From positions 620,001 through 684,000 of the forward strand of contig NZ_LR590470.1 of assembly GCF_901472535.1 (NCBI RefSeq): DNA of 64,000 nt, in the 5' to 3' direction. The notes under the pieces are model-generated. The model was not told where the DNA came from. It did not search any database and saw only the letters and a list, made by a program, of their open reading frames with translations. Shown here piece after piece: positions 1 to 9,100 of the stretch (position 1 is its first letter; every line of letters begins with the position of its first letter). Source of the stretch: Sphingobacterium daejeonense (GTDB taxonomy: Bacteria > Bacteroidota > Bacteroidia > Sphingobacteriales > Sphingobacteriaceae). The translations under genes and the position numbers were made by a program.

Positions 1-290
1 AAATCCATTTGGGGGTAAAGAATAAAATGGAAATATTGAAACAGCTCCAGGCAAAATATGAATTGAATCATTTCGATCTAATGTATGTGGGTGATGACAT
101 GCCAGACTACGAGGTAATGCAAGCGGTTGGACTTGCAGTATGCCCAAATGATGCGGTAGAAGATATCAAAACTATCTCGCATTATATGTCGCCAAAGAAT
201 GGGGGTGAAGGTGTGGTGAGAGATGTATTGGAGAAGATACTAAAACTCAAAGGTAAGTGGGGTGTTCAAACTGAAATTAAAAGTGTTTAA
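1..290 (+). CDS. kdsC: KdsC-like HAD phosphatase, 3' part
   Basis: C-terminal part of a small HAD-superfamily phosphatase of the KdsC type, which dephosphorylates 3-deoxy-D-manno-octulosonate 8-phosphate on the way to CMP-Kdo for lipopolysaccharide. The frame is open to the left edge (Ile-His before the TTG at 9), so the true start lies outside the window. Visible are the GVKNK segment and the HAD motif VGDDMPDYE with its metal-binding aspartates, then the family's NGGEGVVRDV motif. Its stop overlaps the maf start in a TAATG junction, so the two are probably translationally coupled. Other small HAD phosphatases are possible but the C-terminal motif favours KdsC. Confidence 0.8.
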   Translation, partial: IHLGVKNKMEILKQLQAKYELNHFDLMYVGDDMPDYEVMQAVGLAVCPNDAVEDIKTISHYMSPKNGGEGVVRDVLEKILKLKGKWGVQTEIKSV

Positions 291-883
291 TGATTTTACA
301 GGAAAGAATAAAAAATATTCCTATCATTTTAGGATCTAAATCTCCAAGAAGAAAAGAATTATTGTCCTCAATGGACCTTGCATTTACTGTAGAGATTAGG
401 GAAACAGATGAAAGCTTTGATGAAAGTTTAGATCCTATTTCCGCCGTGAAATTTATAGCTGAAACAAAGTTAGGTGCTTTCGATGATAATGGATTGTACG
501 ATAAATTGATCATCTGTGCAGATACTGTTGTTGTAGATCACATGGGTACTGTAATTGGTAAACCAAAGGATGAAAATGAAGCTATTGACGTAATTTCAGG
601 ACTTTCAGGCAAAGAACATAAAGTATATACTGCAGTCGCTATTTCATATCAAGGAAAAAGAATTTCATTTGTTGAAGAAACCATAGTTTGGTTCAATGAG
701 TTGTCTGGTGAAGAGATTAAATATTATGTTATGAGGTACAAACCAATGGACAAAGCGGGTTCTTATGGCATACAAGAATGGATCGGGAGAGTTGGCATTG
801 AAAGGATTGTAGGTTCCTATGAAAACGTAATCGGTCTGCCTACTGCAAGACTTCAAAAAGAACTGAAAAAAATGTTCAAATAA
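290..883 (+). CDS. maf: Maf-like nucleoside triphosphate pyrophosphatase
   Basis: A 197-residue Maf/Ham1-fold protein, the usual family length. The N-terminal signature ILGSKSPRRKELL is diagnostic. CADTVV and GKPKDENEA carry the conserved acidic and lysine residues of the active site, and DKAGSYGIQ is the conserved C-terminal motif. Family members hydrolyse non-canonical or methylated nucleoside triphosphates to the monophosphate and pyrophosphate in the cytoplasm; which nucleotides this one prefers cannot be read from sequence. It overlaps kdsC by one base and ends just before a bidirectional terminator, so kdsC-maf looks like the end of one transcript. Confidence 0.9.
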   Translation: MILQERIKNIPIILGSKSPRRKELLSSMDLAFTVEIRETDESFDESLDPISAVKFIAETKLGAFDDNGLYDKLIICADTVVVDHMGTVIGKPKDENEAIDVISGLSGKEHKVYTAVAISYQGKRISFVEETIVWFNELSGEEIKYYVMRYKPMDKAGSYGIQEWIGRVGIERIVGSYENVIGLPTARLQKELKKMFK

Positions 884-884
884 A

Positions 885-920
885 AAACAAGGGCGAGAAT
901 ATATACTCTCGCCCTTTATT
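885..920. terminator. Bidirectional intrinsic terminator
   Basis: Stem AGGGCGAGA (890-898) pairs exactly with TCTCGCCCT (907-915). A-rich and T-rich tracts lie on the two sides. It separates the plus-strand kdsC-maf unit from the minus-strand TonB receptor gene, and both converge on it. Confidence 0.85.
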
Positions 921-946
921 TTTGAAGCATTAGGATTTGCTCAAAA

Positions 947-3573
947 TTATTTAATATGATACCTGATTCCAGTATAGAACATTCGGCCAGCAATAGGTCC
1001 CCAAAGCATATTGGTGTCGAAATTTTGTCCAAATGGCTGATCAAATGCTAGGATTGGATCTTTCTGATAGAAATTACTCAGATTCTCCCCACCAACATAG
1101 ATGTCGAAATTCTTATTCTTTCCAAAAGATTTACTCACTTGAGCATTCATGGTTACATACGCATCTGAATGTGTTGCCAATTGATATTCTACAGGATTGC
1201 TACTCGTATTTGGCAATCTTTTAGGACCAACTACATTTAAAGTATAATCAAAACTCCATCCCGAATGGAGATTATAAGCCAAATTCATGAATCCTCTATG
1301 TTTGGCTGTCAAAGGTTTTTGCAATGTACCTGTATTATAATCCGTCTTTACATCTAACATTCTATAAGCCATTCTCACTTCGAAATGATTCAACGGCATA
1401 AATCTTAACTCTGCCTGTAAACTATTAGAATATGATTTGCCATCTAAGTTATAAAATGAAACTTCACGAGGATTTTCAAAATCAACTACGACTTGATTTT
1501 GGAAATTATTGTGGAACAATTCAACTGAAACTCCAGATTCCCTACCGAATATTTGAAAGCTCTGATCAAAGGTAAGACCGGTATTCCATGATACTTCAGG
1601 CTTTAATCCGTAAGCACCTTCTCCATTCACTAAGGTTGCCAGTCCATTGATTGTTCTGCTAGAAGCAAAGATTCCTAGATTCTCCGCAAAAATGTTGGCA
1701 GTTCTTTGTCCGCGGCCAGAACTCAACCTAATCGTTGTCCCCAAAACGGGTTCATAACGTAATACCGCTCTCGGCGTAGTAAACCAACCATAAATATTGT
1801 TGTAATCTTGCCTTAGTCCTAAAACAGCATCAAATTTCTCGTTAGGACTAAAAGTATATTCCGCAAAAGCACCCGCAACAGCTTCTTTCCTGCCAAACTG
1901 ATAACTGTAATCATTCTCTGAATTATATCGATTCAGGTCCTCATTCAATTTATCATATTGCAGTGAAGCTCCAACCTTATATTTATGCGCAACATTTCCT
2001 AAAATATCTTGAAAAAGAAGGTTCGCATAAAATGAATTCTGTTCATTATCATATGAATTAAGTCCAAAATAGCTTTCTTGTTTATATTGACTTGCTGATA
2101 GTTGCAAACCAATACTGCGGTGTTTGTTCGTTGGGAATACATAGCCTAATTTACCAAACCCTTCGATCCTTTGATTCTTGAAGCCTAGACCATATTTGTT
2201 AGTCGTGTACTTATCAGTTTTTTCGTTGAAATCAATCTGTCCACCGACACGGTCATCATGCAAGAATTTTACACCAAATTGAGCAATAATACCTTTCCCA
2301 TTTTCAAAATGCCAACGATTAACTCCTGAAAATAAATTCCCTACAGGCATATCGCGGAAACCATTGTTGCTGAAATTCATTTCTTTGTTGTACATAAAAT
2401 TATCATGCAACAAGAGGCCAACTGACCATTTTTCATTGATATGATGGGATAAATTTAAGTTCACATCAGTTCTTCCCATGTTATTTGCATAGGCATTAAA
2501 ATAAAGCTTCTCGCTGTTGTGAGGTTTCTTTAATTCTACATTGATCTGTCCAGCCATATTCTCAAAACCATTGGCAACAGAACCAATACCTTTACTAATA
2601 TTAATTGCTTCAATCCAGGTGCCAGCGATACTGTTTAGCCCTAATGGTGATGCGAATCCCTAGGTCCTGGTAAACCTTCCACGGTCAATTGGGAGTATAT
2701 TCCTGCTAATCCAAGCATCTGAATCTGCTTACTGCCTGTTACGGCATCACTGCTCACAACATCGACAGACGCATTAGTGGAGAAACTCTCACTTAAATCA
2801 CAACATGCAGCTTTGAAAAGCTCCTTGGCAGTAATGGTCTCAACCCTGTTTGGAGATAGTTTAGAAATATAATTAGATTTTTGACGCCTTGTTACTACAA
2901 TTTCTTGTAAGGTATTGTTCCTAGCTTGAATCACTAAAACCTCATGAAGGTTCTTTACCTCAACGGTATCTCCTTGCATGCTAGCATGTGAAAATACCAA
3001 ACGACGATAGGGCTTTTGGTGCATTATCTTAAAAACACCGTTTTCATTCGTCTTAACTTTTTTACTGGGATCATCTAGCCAATAAATTGTTACCTCTGTG
3101 ATAGGTGTTAAGTCGCCTTTTTCACTTTCATTGACAACAACGCCAGTTACTTCATGGTCATGGTCGTGGTCATGTCCTCCATTTTCATCATGGGCATGAT
3201 CTGCATGAGTCGTATCTGCCGAATGATGGTCATCAGAACCTAATCTATCATAAAGACAACATTCATGCAGTTCCTCATAAACGGCATCATCAGCCCTGAA
3301 TCCTTCTGTATCATGCCCTACAGCAGCAATGCCTTGTTTTATTTTATCTACTGTGATTTTATCAGCATCAAATGTAACAGTAGCAATACCTGTTGTTGCA
3401 TCCCATTCAATGGATTCAGCACCTGAATCCTTTCCAGCTGTTTCAATGCGTTTTTTACACATGGCACAATTGCCGGCAACCTCAAATTTTTCTGTCTGTA
3501 ATTTTTCTTGGGCAAATAATCCGGTGCCCACGGAAATAAAAATAAATACGATTAAATATCTAAATATGTGCAT
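947..3573 (-). CDS. HMA-domain/TonB-dependent outer membrane receptor (frameshifted here)
   Basis: Outer-membrane receptor of about 875 residues. In order: signal peptide ending near GLFAQ; a heavy-metal-associated domain with metal-binding motif GNCAMCKKRI; a YEELHECCLYDR motif; a His/Asp-rich linker of about 30 residues (HAHDENGGHDHDHDH); a carboxypeptidase-regulatory-like beta domain; a plug domain; and a C-terminal beta barrel ending in YHIK. The reading frame breaks near 2650: one missing G in the AGGGATT stretch replaces PRGFASPLGLN with PRDSHHH and a stop. Restoring that G joins the segments 2641-3573 and 947-2557 across the plug. The metal motifs suggest copper or zinc, but the substrate is an inference. 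A His/Cys-rich exported protein lies directly upstream. Confidence 0.85.
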
Positions 3574-3629
3574 AGTTCAAATGTTATTAATGATTTAAAA
3601 AGTCTAGATCGATTTTTTAAACATTAATA

Positions 3630-4082
3630 TCAAATGATAAAACTGCAGTTTAATAAGTAAACAGAATGGTTTCTCGCAAATAATGCGGGTTTAAAGGGAA
3701 TAGGAACTTGGGGTTGATCTTCAATGATTAATTCCCAGCTGCTTAAGATCCAAGGAATCAGTACAACGGCAGGGGAAAAATCAAATATATTGCCAAATAG
3801 GATTTTAGACCTAACTTGGTCGCTTTCAGCAGATAGCTCCAAATCAACTTGTGAGTCTTGACATGAGTGACTGTCCTCACAATCAGATTTACTGGTCTGA
3901 TCATCTTCATGATCGTGGTCTTTGTGCATATCAACACACATTGGACAACTATCATGTGATACTTTGGCCTCTTCTAAAACTGAAAATAATGTGCTTTTTC
4001 CACAATGATGCATATAAATACTAGCTCCCGTACTACATACAGAATAAATCAATAGTAAGCATATGGCTACAATTTTTTTCAT
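3630..4082 (-). CDS. HYC_CC_PP family exported protein
   Basis: A 150-residue protein with an N-terminal hydrophobic signal segment (MKKIVAICLLLIYSVCSTG). It then shows MHHCGKST, DSCPMCVD, a His/Asp/Cys-rich stretch and a Pro-containing C-terminal tail. This matches the Bacteroidota HYC_CC_PP family, named for such conserved residues, whose biochemical role is not established. Clustered His and Cys are consistent with metal binding. It lies 57 bases upstream of the HMA-containing TonB receptor on the same strand, so the two probably work in one metal-related response. A TATCTTTG promoter box sits only 8 bases before the ATG. Confidence 0.75.
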   Translation of the reverse strand: MKKIVAICLLLIYSVCSTGASIYMHHCGKSTLFSVLEEAKVSHDSCPMCVDMHKDHDHEDDQTSKSDCEDSHSCQDSQVDLELSAESDQVRSKILFGNIFDFSPAVVLIPWILSSWELIIEDQPQVPIPFKPALFARNHSVYLLNCSFII

Positions 4083-4090
4083 GACCAGTT

Positions 4091-4098
4091 CAAAGATA
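4091..4098 (-). promoter_or_regulatory. Bacteroidota -7 promoter element
   Basis: Minus-strand TATCTTTG matches the TAnnTTTG consensus of the Bacteroidota primary sigma factor. It ends 8 bases before the ATG of the HYC_CC_PP gene, predicting a leader of only a few bases. No clear -33 TTG was seen at the expected distance. Confidence 0.55.
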
Positions 4099-4204
4099 AT
4101 AAAGTAGTTAATAAAATGTGGATAATTAATAGTAATTTTTTCTTGTCAAAAGAATTCACACTAATTATATTCGAATTGACTTAATACTTTATAAACCTTT
4201 TTTT

Positions 4205-4318
4205 ATGGAAACATTAGCTGCACATCCAAATCTGTTGTATTTTGGCTTATTCGGCCTCGTATCAGCAGGAATCTTGGTGATTTTCCTGTTCAACAAAATT
4301 CTGAAAAGAGTTAACTAA
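4205..4318 (+). CDS. Small single-pass membrane protein, 37 residues
   Basis: Short ORF starting at ATG 4205, stop TAA 4316-4318. It has a polar start (METLAAHP), one hydrophobic stretch of about 20 residues (roughly residues 10-30) and a basic end (FNKILKRVN), as expected of a single-pass membrane peptide with a cytoplasmic positive tail. It is followed within 6 bases by a strong intrinsic terminator in the same orientation, which supports a real monocistronic gene. It stands alone on the plus strand between minus-strand genes. No family recognised; it could be an accessory subunit of a membrane complex, which is a guess. Confidence 0.6.
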   Translation: METLAAHPNLLYFGLFGLVSAGILVIFLFNKILKRVN

Positions 4319-4323
4319 TAAGA

Positions 4324-4350
4324 GGGGATGAGAAATCATCCCCTTTTTTT
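4324..4350 (+). terminator. Intrinsic terminator of the 37-residue gene
   Basis: GGGGATGA (4324-4331), loop GAAA, TCATCCCC (4336-4343), then seven T. Perfect 8-bp stem with a tetraloop. The T-run overlaps the stop region of the convergent trpA. Confidence 0.9.
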
Positions 4351-5107
4351 ATCCTTTGATAGCAGAGATAAAATCCGGAATCTTCTCCAGATAGTTTTCC
4401 TCCGCCAATAATTTGACAAATGCAGTTCCGACAATGGCGCCATTTGCATATTGTGTGGCTTTAACAAATGTGTCTCTATTGTGAATGCCAAAACCAATGA
4501 TTAAAGGATTTCTCAAATCCATATCCTTAATCCTTTTGAAATAAGACTCTGATTGTTCTTGAACATCTAGTTTGGTCCCTGTGGTAGCATTTGAGGAAAG
4601 CAAGTAAATAAAGCTGGTCGACAAAGAATCGATTTTTTTTACTCTTTCCGACGAGGTTTGAGGAGTAACCAAAAATACATTGCTCACATTATTCTCCTCA
4701 AAAATGCCTTGGTATAAATCTTCGTACTCATACATAGGTAAGTCTGGGATAATCGTTCCATTTACACCTACTTCTTTGCATGCTTTGCAGAAATTTTCTA
4801 CACCAAATTGAATCACAGGGTTTACGTAGCCCATCAAAAAAACCGGTATTGAAACCCTTTTTCTAAGTTCTTTCAATTGGTCAAAAAGGACATTCAAAGT
4901 CATGCCATTCTTCAAGGCTACCTCTGAACTATGTTGGATAGTAGGACCATCGGCAACAGGATCAGAATAAGGAAAACCTATTTCAAGGAAATCTGCGCCA
5001 GCCTTCTCCAATGCTGCAGCAATATCAATCGTGCTGTCAATTTGGGGATAGCCTGCAGTAAAATATATCGAAAGCAAACCGTTTGCTTGTTTATTAATTT
5101 CTATCAT
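4349..5107 (-). CDS. trpA: Tryptophan synthase alpha chain
   Basis: TIM-barrel subunit that cleaves indole-3-glycerol phosphate to indole and glyceraldehyde-3-phosphate and passes indole to TrpB. The EIGFPYSDPVADGPTIQ motif carries the catalytic Glu and Asp, and GFGIHN and GAIVGTAFV form the phosphate-binding end. I chose ATG 5107 (MIEINKQ), one base after the trpB stop, over the upstream TTG at 5119 because the spacing fits coupled translation; that gives 252 residues, near family length. Last gene of trpDFBA. The terminator of the convergent small gene overlaps its 3' end. Confidence 0.95.
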   Translation of the reverse strand: MIEINKQANGLLSIYFTAGYPQIDSTIDIAAALEKAGADFLEIGFPYSDPVADGPTIQHSSEVALKNGMTLNVLFDQLKELRKRVSIPVFLMGYVNPVIQFGVENFCKACKEVGVNGTIIPDLPMYEYEDLYQGIFEENNVSNVFLVTPQTSSERVKKIDSLSTSFIYLLSSNATTGTKLDVQEQSESYFKRIKDMDLRNPLIIGFGIHNRDTFVKATQYANGAIVGTAFVKLLAEENYLEKIPDFISAIKG

Positions 5108-5108
5108 A

Positions 5109-6293
5109 CTAAAAACCAAAATATTTCATGTAATTATCCAAATCTTTGTCTCCGCGCCCAGAGAGACAGATTACAACAGTTTCATCACCTTTAAAGTTCA
5201 TCTTTTCTAGGTGAGCTAGTGCATGTGAACTTTCGATAGCTGGGATAATACCTTCTAATTTGGTAAGTTGCAATCCTGCTTGCATCGCTTCTTCGTCAGT
5301 CGCACTAACATATTCTCCACGGCCTGATTTAAAAAGCCAAGCATGTTGAGGTCCGATGCCAGGATAATCCAATCCTGCGGAAATGGAATAGGGCTCTATA
5401 ACTTGACCATCTTCTGTTTGCATAAGGATAGATCTAGATCCATGCAGTACACCTTCATTTCCAAGGACTGTCGTAGCTGCCGATTCGCCGCTGTTAACAC
5501 CATGACCGGCAGCTTCAACAGCAATGATTTTAACATCCTCGTCATCCAAAAAATGATAAAACATCCCCGCAGCATTTGAACCACCACCAACACATGCCAT
5601 GACAATATCTGGTGTCTCCTTGCCCGTTTTTTCCAATAACTGAATTTTCGTTTCCTCAGATATAATAGATTGAAAACGTGCAACCATATCTGGATATGGA
5701 TGTGGACCCACTACCGAACCAATAATATAATGCGTATCGACCGGATTGTTAATCCAATCCCTTAAGGCTTCATTGGTAGCATCTTTTAAAGTTTTGCTGC
5801 CAGAAGTCGCGGCAACTACTTTGGCACCCATCATTTTCATGCGTGCAACATTTGGAGCTTGTCTCTCAATATCAATCTCTCCCATGTAAACAACACATTC
5901 CAACCCTTTCAAGGCACATACCGTCGCCGTAGCAACACCATGTTGACCGGCCCCTGTTTCAGCAATAATCCGCTTCTTGCCAAGTTTTTCAGCCAATAAT
6001 ATTTGGCCTATCGTATTGTTGATTTTATGGGCTCCAGTATGATTTAGATCCTCACGCTTAAGGAAAATCCTCGCATTGTATTTTTCAGAAAGTCTCTTGG
6101 CATGATAAAGAGGAGAAGGTCGCCCAACATAATTGCGTAAGAGATCTTCAAATTCTTCTTGGAAGGATGGATCCTCAATAATCTTTAAATATTGTTGTTG
6201 TAGTTCTTCAACATTGGGATACAGCATTTCGGGAATATAGGCTCCGCCAAATGGACCGTAGTAACCTTTGTTATTTACTTGATATTTGCTCAT
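5109..6293 (-). CDS. trpB: Tryptophan synthase beta chain
   Basis: PLP enzyme that condenses indole with L-serine to give L-tryptophan; works as an alpha2-beta2 complex with TrpA. 394 residues, full length. HTGAHKINN contains the PLP Schiff-base lysine, ETGAGQHG the conserved catalytic Glu region, and [10 protein letters not shown] the PLP-phosphate loop. The N-terminal [13 protein letters not shown] is typical. Its start overlaps the trpF 3' end by 23 bases, and trpA follows after one base. Reads intact. Confidence 0.97.
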   Translation of the reverse strand: MSKYQVNNKGYYGPFGGAYIPEMLYPNVEELQQQYLKIIEDPSFQEEFEDLLRNYVGRPSPLYHAKRLSEKYNARIFLKREDLNHTGAHKINNTIGQILLAEKLGKKRIIAETGAGQHGVATATVCALKGLECVVYMGEIDIERQAPNVARMKMMGAKVVAATSGSKTLKDATNEALRDWINNPVDTHYIIGSVVGPHPYPDMVARFQSIISEETKIQLLEKTGKETPDIVMACVGGGSNAAGMFYHFLDDEDVKIIAVEAAGHGVNSGESAATTVLGNEGVLHGSRSILMQTEDGQVIEPYSISAGLDYPGIGPQHAWLFKSGRGEYVSATDEEAMQAGLQLTKLEGIIPAIESSHALAHLEKMNFKGDETVVICLSGRGDKDLDNYMKYFGF

Positions 6294-6916
6294 TACGTAT
6301 GATTTTCAATGCTAATTTTAATTTTTCAATATCCTTTAGACCAGGCTCAATTTCAAATTTAGAATTTAAATCCAAACCGATTAAGCGGTGGTCCGTAAAA
6401 CCAATTGCTTCATTGAGATTGTCCAAGGACAAGCCTCCACTCAGGAAATATGGTTTATCGAATGGGTATACTCTTAGTTTTTCCCAATCAAAAGTTTGAC
6501 CTGTACCTCCAAAAGCTGAGCTTTTGCTGTCAAACAAAAAATAATCTACATTTTCCAGATAGGGCTTTAATTCGCTCCAATCGAAATTTTCACCTATCCC
6601 AAATGCTTTGATAATTTCTAAGCCTGTTTTTTCCTTAAGCTGGACCACCATTTCTGGACTTTCAGAGCCATGCAACTGGATAGCATCAAGAGAAAGGTCC
6701 TTCACCTTGGATAGAATATATTGATGATCGGAATTTACAAATACGCCTGTTTTTTTTGATGCTGGAAATTATTGGCAGGTTAGGAATATCAGCGGCGAAC
6801 CTTGGAGATTTCTCATAAAAAATATGACCAATATACTGAATAGGAAGTTCCAGGAGCTGCAAAATATTTTGCTGCTCACGCATTCCGCAGACTTTTACCA
6901 ATAATTCCTTAGGCAT
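6271..6916 (-). CDS. trpF: Phosphoribosylanthranilate isomerase (frameshifted here)
   Basis: Isomerises N-(5-phosphoribosyl)anthranilate to the carboxyphenylamino-deoxyribulose phosphate. N-terminal VKVCGMRE holds the catalytic Cys, and IQLHG and LSGGL are the other strand-end motifs of this (beta/alpha)8 enzyme. The frame breaks at a run of eight A on the coding strand (about 6750-6757); removing one A restores [12 protein letters not shown] and a 214-residue protein, normal for TrpF. It overlaps trpD by 8 bases and trpB by 23, so trpDFBA is tightly packed. No trpC lies between trpD and trpF. Confidence 0.88.
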
Positions 6917-7898
6917 TGACTAATGTTTTAAAACTATTAAATGCTTTCAACCCCAGCAATGAAGATTCTGCCTCATAATAACAGTCGCCAAAACTCTTTT
7001 CTGGATGGAAAGTCTTGATGCCAAATGCTGCATTGGTCAGAACAACATTGTTTTGAATATCATTCCCTTTGCCTTCAATTATTTGTCTGAAGATTTTTGC
7101 TGCCTCTTCGATAGAATCTCCTCCTGCTAAATCATTTGGATTGACAGCATTGAATCCAAGCTCATCTACAGTGTAATAATTATCACCCTGATTATTGATA
7201 ACCTTGAAATCTCCAGTCAATGAAATCTCATCATATCCGTCCAATGCATGCATAATGCTATATTGTTTGTCCGTATTTTGGTAGAGATAAGCATATAGTC
7301 TAGCAAGTTCTAAACTAAAAACTCCAACAGATTGAAATTTAGGATTTGCAGGATTGGTTAAAGGACCTAACATATTAAAGAAAGTTTTTACAGCCAGTGC
7401 TCTTCTGATTGGTGCAACTGTTTTCATCGCAGGATGGAATAGGGGAGCATGTAAAAAACAAATATTGGAAGTCTCCAATTGTTTTTCAAGGACATCCTTG
7501 TCTGTCGTAAATGTATAACCCAAATACTCCATAACATTGGAAGAACCACAGCTTGATGATACGCCTACATTTCCATGTTTTGCAACATGATAACCTGCAC
7601 CAGCAACAACAAAGGAGGCTAATGTCGAGATATTGAAGGTGTTTTTTCCATCACCACCAGTTCCACACATATCAATCAGGTCATACCCATTGAAGTCTAC
7701 TTTGTTGCATAGGTCATACATGGCATCTCTAAAACCTCCCAATTCCTCTACGCGGATACTGCGCATACCATAGATAGTCATAAAGGCAGCAATCTGATGA
7801 TTGTCGTATTTGCCAGTAGCAATATTTGTAAGGATGTCATAAGCCTCTTTTCTGCTGAAGGACTTATATTCGAATAGATGCGCTAGTATTTCTTTCAT
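6909..7898 (-). CDS. trpD: Anthranilate phosphoribosyltransferase
   Basis: Transfers phosphoribosyl from PRPP to anthranilate. 329 residues, family length. MCGTGGDGKNTFNIST is the PRPP-binding loop, KHGNVGVSSSCGSSNVME carries the anthranilate-site residues, and FNMLGPLTNPA is the conserved C-terminal-lobe motif. First structural gene of this trp unit and preceded by a leader peptide and attenuator, so expression should rise when charged tRNA-Trp is scarce. The usual upstream partners trpE and trpG are not in this window. Confidence 0.95.
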   Translation of the reverse strand: MKEILAHLFEYKSFSRKEAYDILTNIATGKYDNHQIAAFMTIYGMRSIRVEELGGFRDAMYDLCNKVDFNGYDLIDMCGTGGDGKNTFNISTLASFVVAGAGYHVAKHGNVGVSSSCGSSNVMEYLGYTFTTDKDVLEKQLETSNICFLHAPLFHPAMKTVAPIRRALAVKTFFNMLGPLTNPANPKFQSVGVFSLELARLYAYLYQNTDKQYSIMHALDGYDEISLTGDFKVINNQGDNYYTVDELGFNAVNPNDLAGGDSIEEAAKIFRQIIEGKGNDIQNNVVLTNAAFGIKTFHPEKSFGDCYYEAESSLLGLKAFNSFKTLVNA

Positions 7899-7909
7899 GT
7901 TTAATCAAT

Positions 7910-7938
7910 AAAAAAGGGCTTGCCAAAAAGGCAAGCCC
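7910..7938 (-). terminator. Attenuator hairpin upstream of trpD
   Basis: On the minus strand GGGCTTGCC, loop of five T, GGCAAGCCC, then six T (plus-strand arms 7930-7938 and 7916-7924). Perfect 9-bp GC-rich stem, ending 12 bases before the trpD ATG and 48 bases after the leader-peptide stop. This is the position of a transcription attenuator. Confidence 0.9.
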
Positions 7939-7970
7939 ACTATTATTTAGTTCTTTTAATTCAACCAATA

Positions 7971-8006
7971 GGTGTTTGCCACAACATTATTTGTTGTGCC
8001 ACCACC
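7971..8006 (-). promoter_or_regulatory. Alternative leader hairpin of the trp attenuator
   Basis: Minus-strand CACAACA (7992-7998) pairs with TGTTGTG (7980-7986) around a 5-base loop that contains the leader stop codon; GGTG and CACC can extend the stem outside an internal loop. The 5' side covers the Trp codons, so a ribosome stalled there would melt it. GGCAA of its 3' side (7976-7980) can pair with TTGCC in the 5' arm of the terminator (7930-7934), a possible but short antiterminator core. Confidence 0.65.
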
Positions 8007-8034
8007 AAGCTGTATTGAATTGTATTGTTTTCAT
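7987..8034 (-). CDS. trpL: trp leader peptide with three tandem Trp codons
   Basis: A 15-residue ORF, MKTIQFNTAWWWHNK, from ATG 8032-8034 to TAA 7987-7989. Three consecutive TGG codons sit just before a hairpin and, further on, the terminator in front of trpD. This is the classic layout for ribosome-mediated attenuation: low Trp-tRNA stalls the ribosome on the WWW block, changes the leader fold and lets polymerase read into trpD. A weak promoter-like GATATTTG, one mismatch from TAnnTTTG, lies about 15 bases upstream. Trp leaders are known in Bacteroidota; the position before trpD rather than trpE is the odd part. Confidence 0.88.
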   Translation of the reverse strand: MKTIQFNTAWWWHNK

Positions 8035-8103
8035 TGTTAGTTCAACAAATATCCAAGATGTTTTTGATAATTGCAAGAAATCCTTTGAAAAAATGATTTT
8101 TTG

Positions 8104-8574
8104 TTAATATGTAACAAAATGGGCCATGTCATCACCTTTAGAAACCAAAGTAAATGAACCTATTTTATCTCCCTCTACATAAATACTTGTTACCAATCGG
8201 TCTTGATAATAGATGAAATACATATTGTTAACATGGAGTCCCTCAGGATCTATATCTCTAACTTCTTTTCGGGAGAGCTCGTTATAACTTTTAATCTCTA
8301 TTTGATCAAAATTCTTATAGGTCAAGTTTAATCTGATTTCTTCAAGACTTACTTCTAAATAATCATACAGCTCATCACTAGGTTCATTGACAATGACCCA
8401 TTGACTAAGGATTACATCTAAAGGAATTTCGGTATTATTTAGGTCAGCTATAAAATCCCAGGCTACATCCATACCATTGGCTGATGAAACTTGATGCTGA
8501 TCATCATGTTCATATTGCGCAAAAGTGAATAGAGGATTAGTGAATAGCAAGAAATATAGTAAAAAACGTTTCAT
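8104..8574 (-). CDS. Exported protein of unknown function
   Basis: 156 residues with a clear N-terminal signal peptide (MKRFLLYFLLFTNPLFTFA, cleavage before QYEHD). The mature part of about 137 residues is acidic and mixed alpha/beta in character, with a likely beta-rich C-terminus (NNMYFIYYQDRLVTSIYV). No catalytic motif and no family recognised. It stands upstream of the trp leader on the same strand but is separated from it by about 70 bases, so membership of the trp unit is doubtful. Confidence 0.7.
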   Translation of the reverse strand: MKRFLLYFLLFTNPLFTFAQYEHDDQHQVSSANGMDVAWDFIADLNNTEIPLDVILSQWVIVNEPSDELYDYLEVSLEEIRLNLTYKNFDQIEIKSYNELSRKEVRDIDPEGLHVNNMYFIYYQDRLVTSIYVEGDKIGSFTLVSKGDDMAHFVTY

Positions 8575-8703
8575 TAAATTGTTTTTATTGTCGTTCTATT
8601 GACCGTAAAAATATAAAAAGGATTAATTTGTTTTATTTTTCTTGAGTAAATAATCATTCGGAGGATATGTTGGGTCAAATCCTTAGCGTTAGTTTGATTA
8701 AAT

Positions 8704-8731
8704 AAAAAAGCGCCCTAAATCAAGGCGCTTT
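8704..8731 (-). terminator. Intrinsic terminator of the DUF2795 gene
   Basis: Minus-strand AAAGCGCC (8724-8731) pairs with GGCGCTTT (8707-8714) around a 9-base loop, followed by a T-run. It lies directly after the stop at 8743. Confidence 0.85.
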
Positions 8732-8742
8732 CTATAGCGATT

Positions 8743-8964
8743 TTAATATTCGTCTTCGTTGAAGAAGAAATCATCTTTTGTTGGGTAATCTGGCCAGATT
8801 TCCTCGATGTTTTCATAAGGTTCACCATCATCTTCCAACGCTTGAAGATTCTCAATCACTTCAACTGGTGCTCCTGAGCGTATAGCGTAATCAATTAATT
8901 CATCTTTTGTCGCTGGCCATGGAGCGTCTTCTAAATGAGAAGCTAATTCAAGTGTCCAATACAT
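8743..8964 (-). CDS. DUF2795-like small acidic protein
   Basis: 73 residues, strongly acidic at the C-terminus (DDFFFNEDEY). The N-terminal LASHLEDAPWPATKDELIDYAIRSG region resembles the DUF2795 fold, in which a short helical domain follows a Pro-Ala-Thr-Lys/Arg-Glu-Leu motif. The protein is probably cytoplasmic; its function is unknown. Own promoter box upstream and own terminator downstream indicate a monocistronic gene, which is common for abundant small proteins. Confidence 0.75.
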   Translation of the reverse strand: MYWTLELASHLEDAPWPATKDELIDYAIRSGAPVEVIENLQALEDDGEPYENIEEIWPDYPTKDDFFFNEDEY

Positions 8965-8992
8965 ATCTCTTTAATTAAGTTTCACGTTTTCG

Positions 8993-9000
8993 CAAAAATA
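8993..9000 (-). promoter_or_regulatory. Bacteroidota -7 promoter element
   Basis: Minus-strand TATTTTTG matches TAnnTTTG and lies 28 bases before the ATG of the DUF2795-like gene. Confidence 0.5.
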
Positions 9001-9100
9001 ATATTTAATTTAACTAATGCAAGAAAATTATCTTTAATTCTTTGTTAATAGGGGTATAGTTCAGAAAATCAGTATATTAAAATGTTGTATAAGTATAAAA

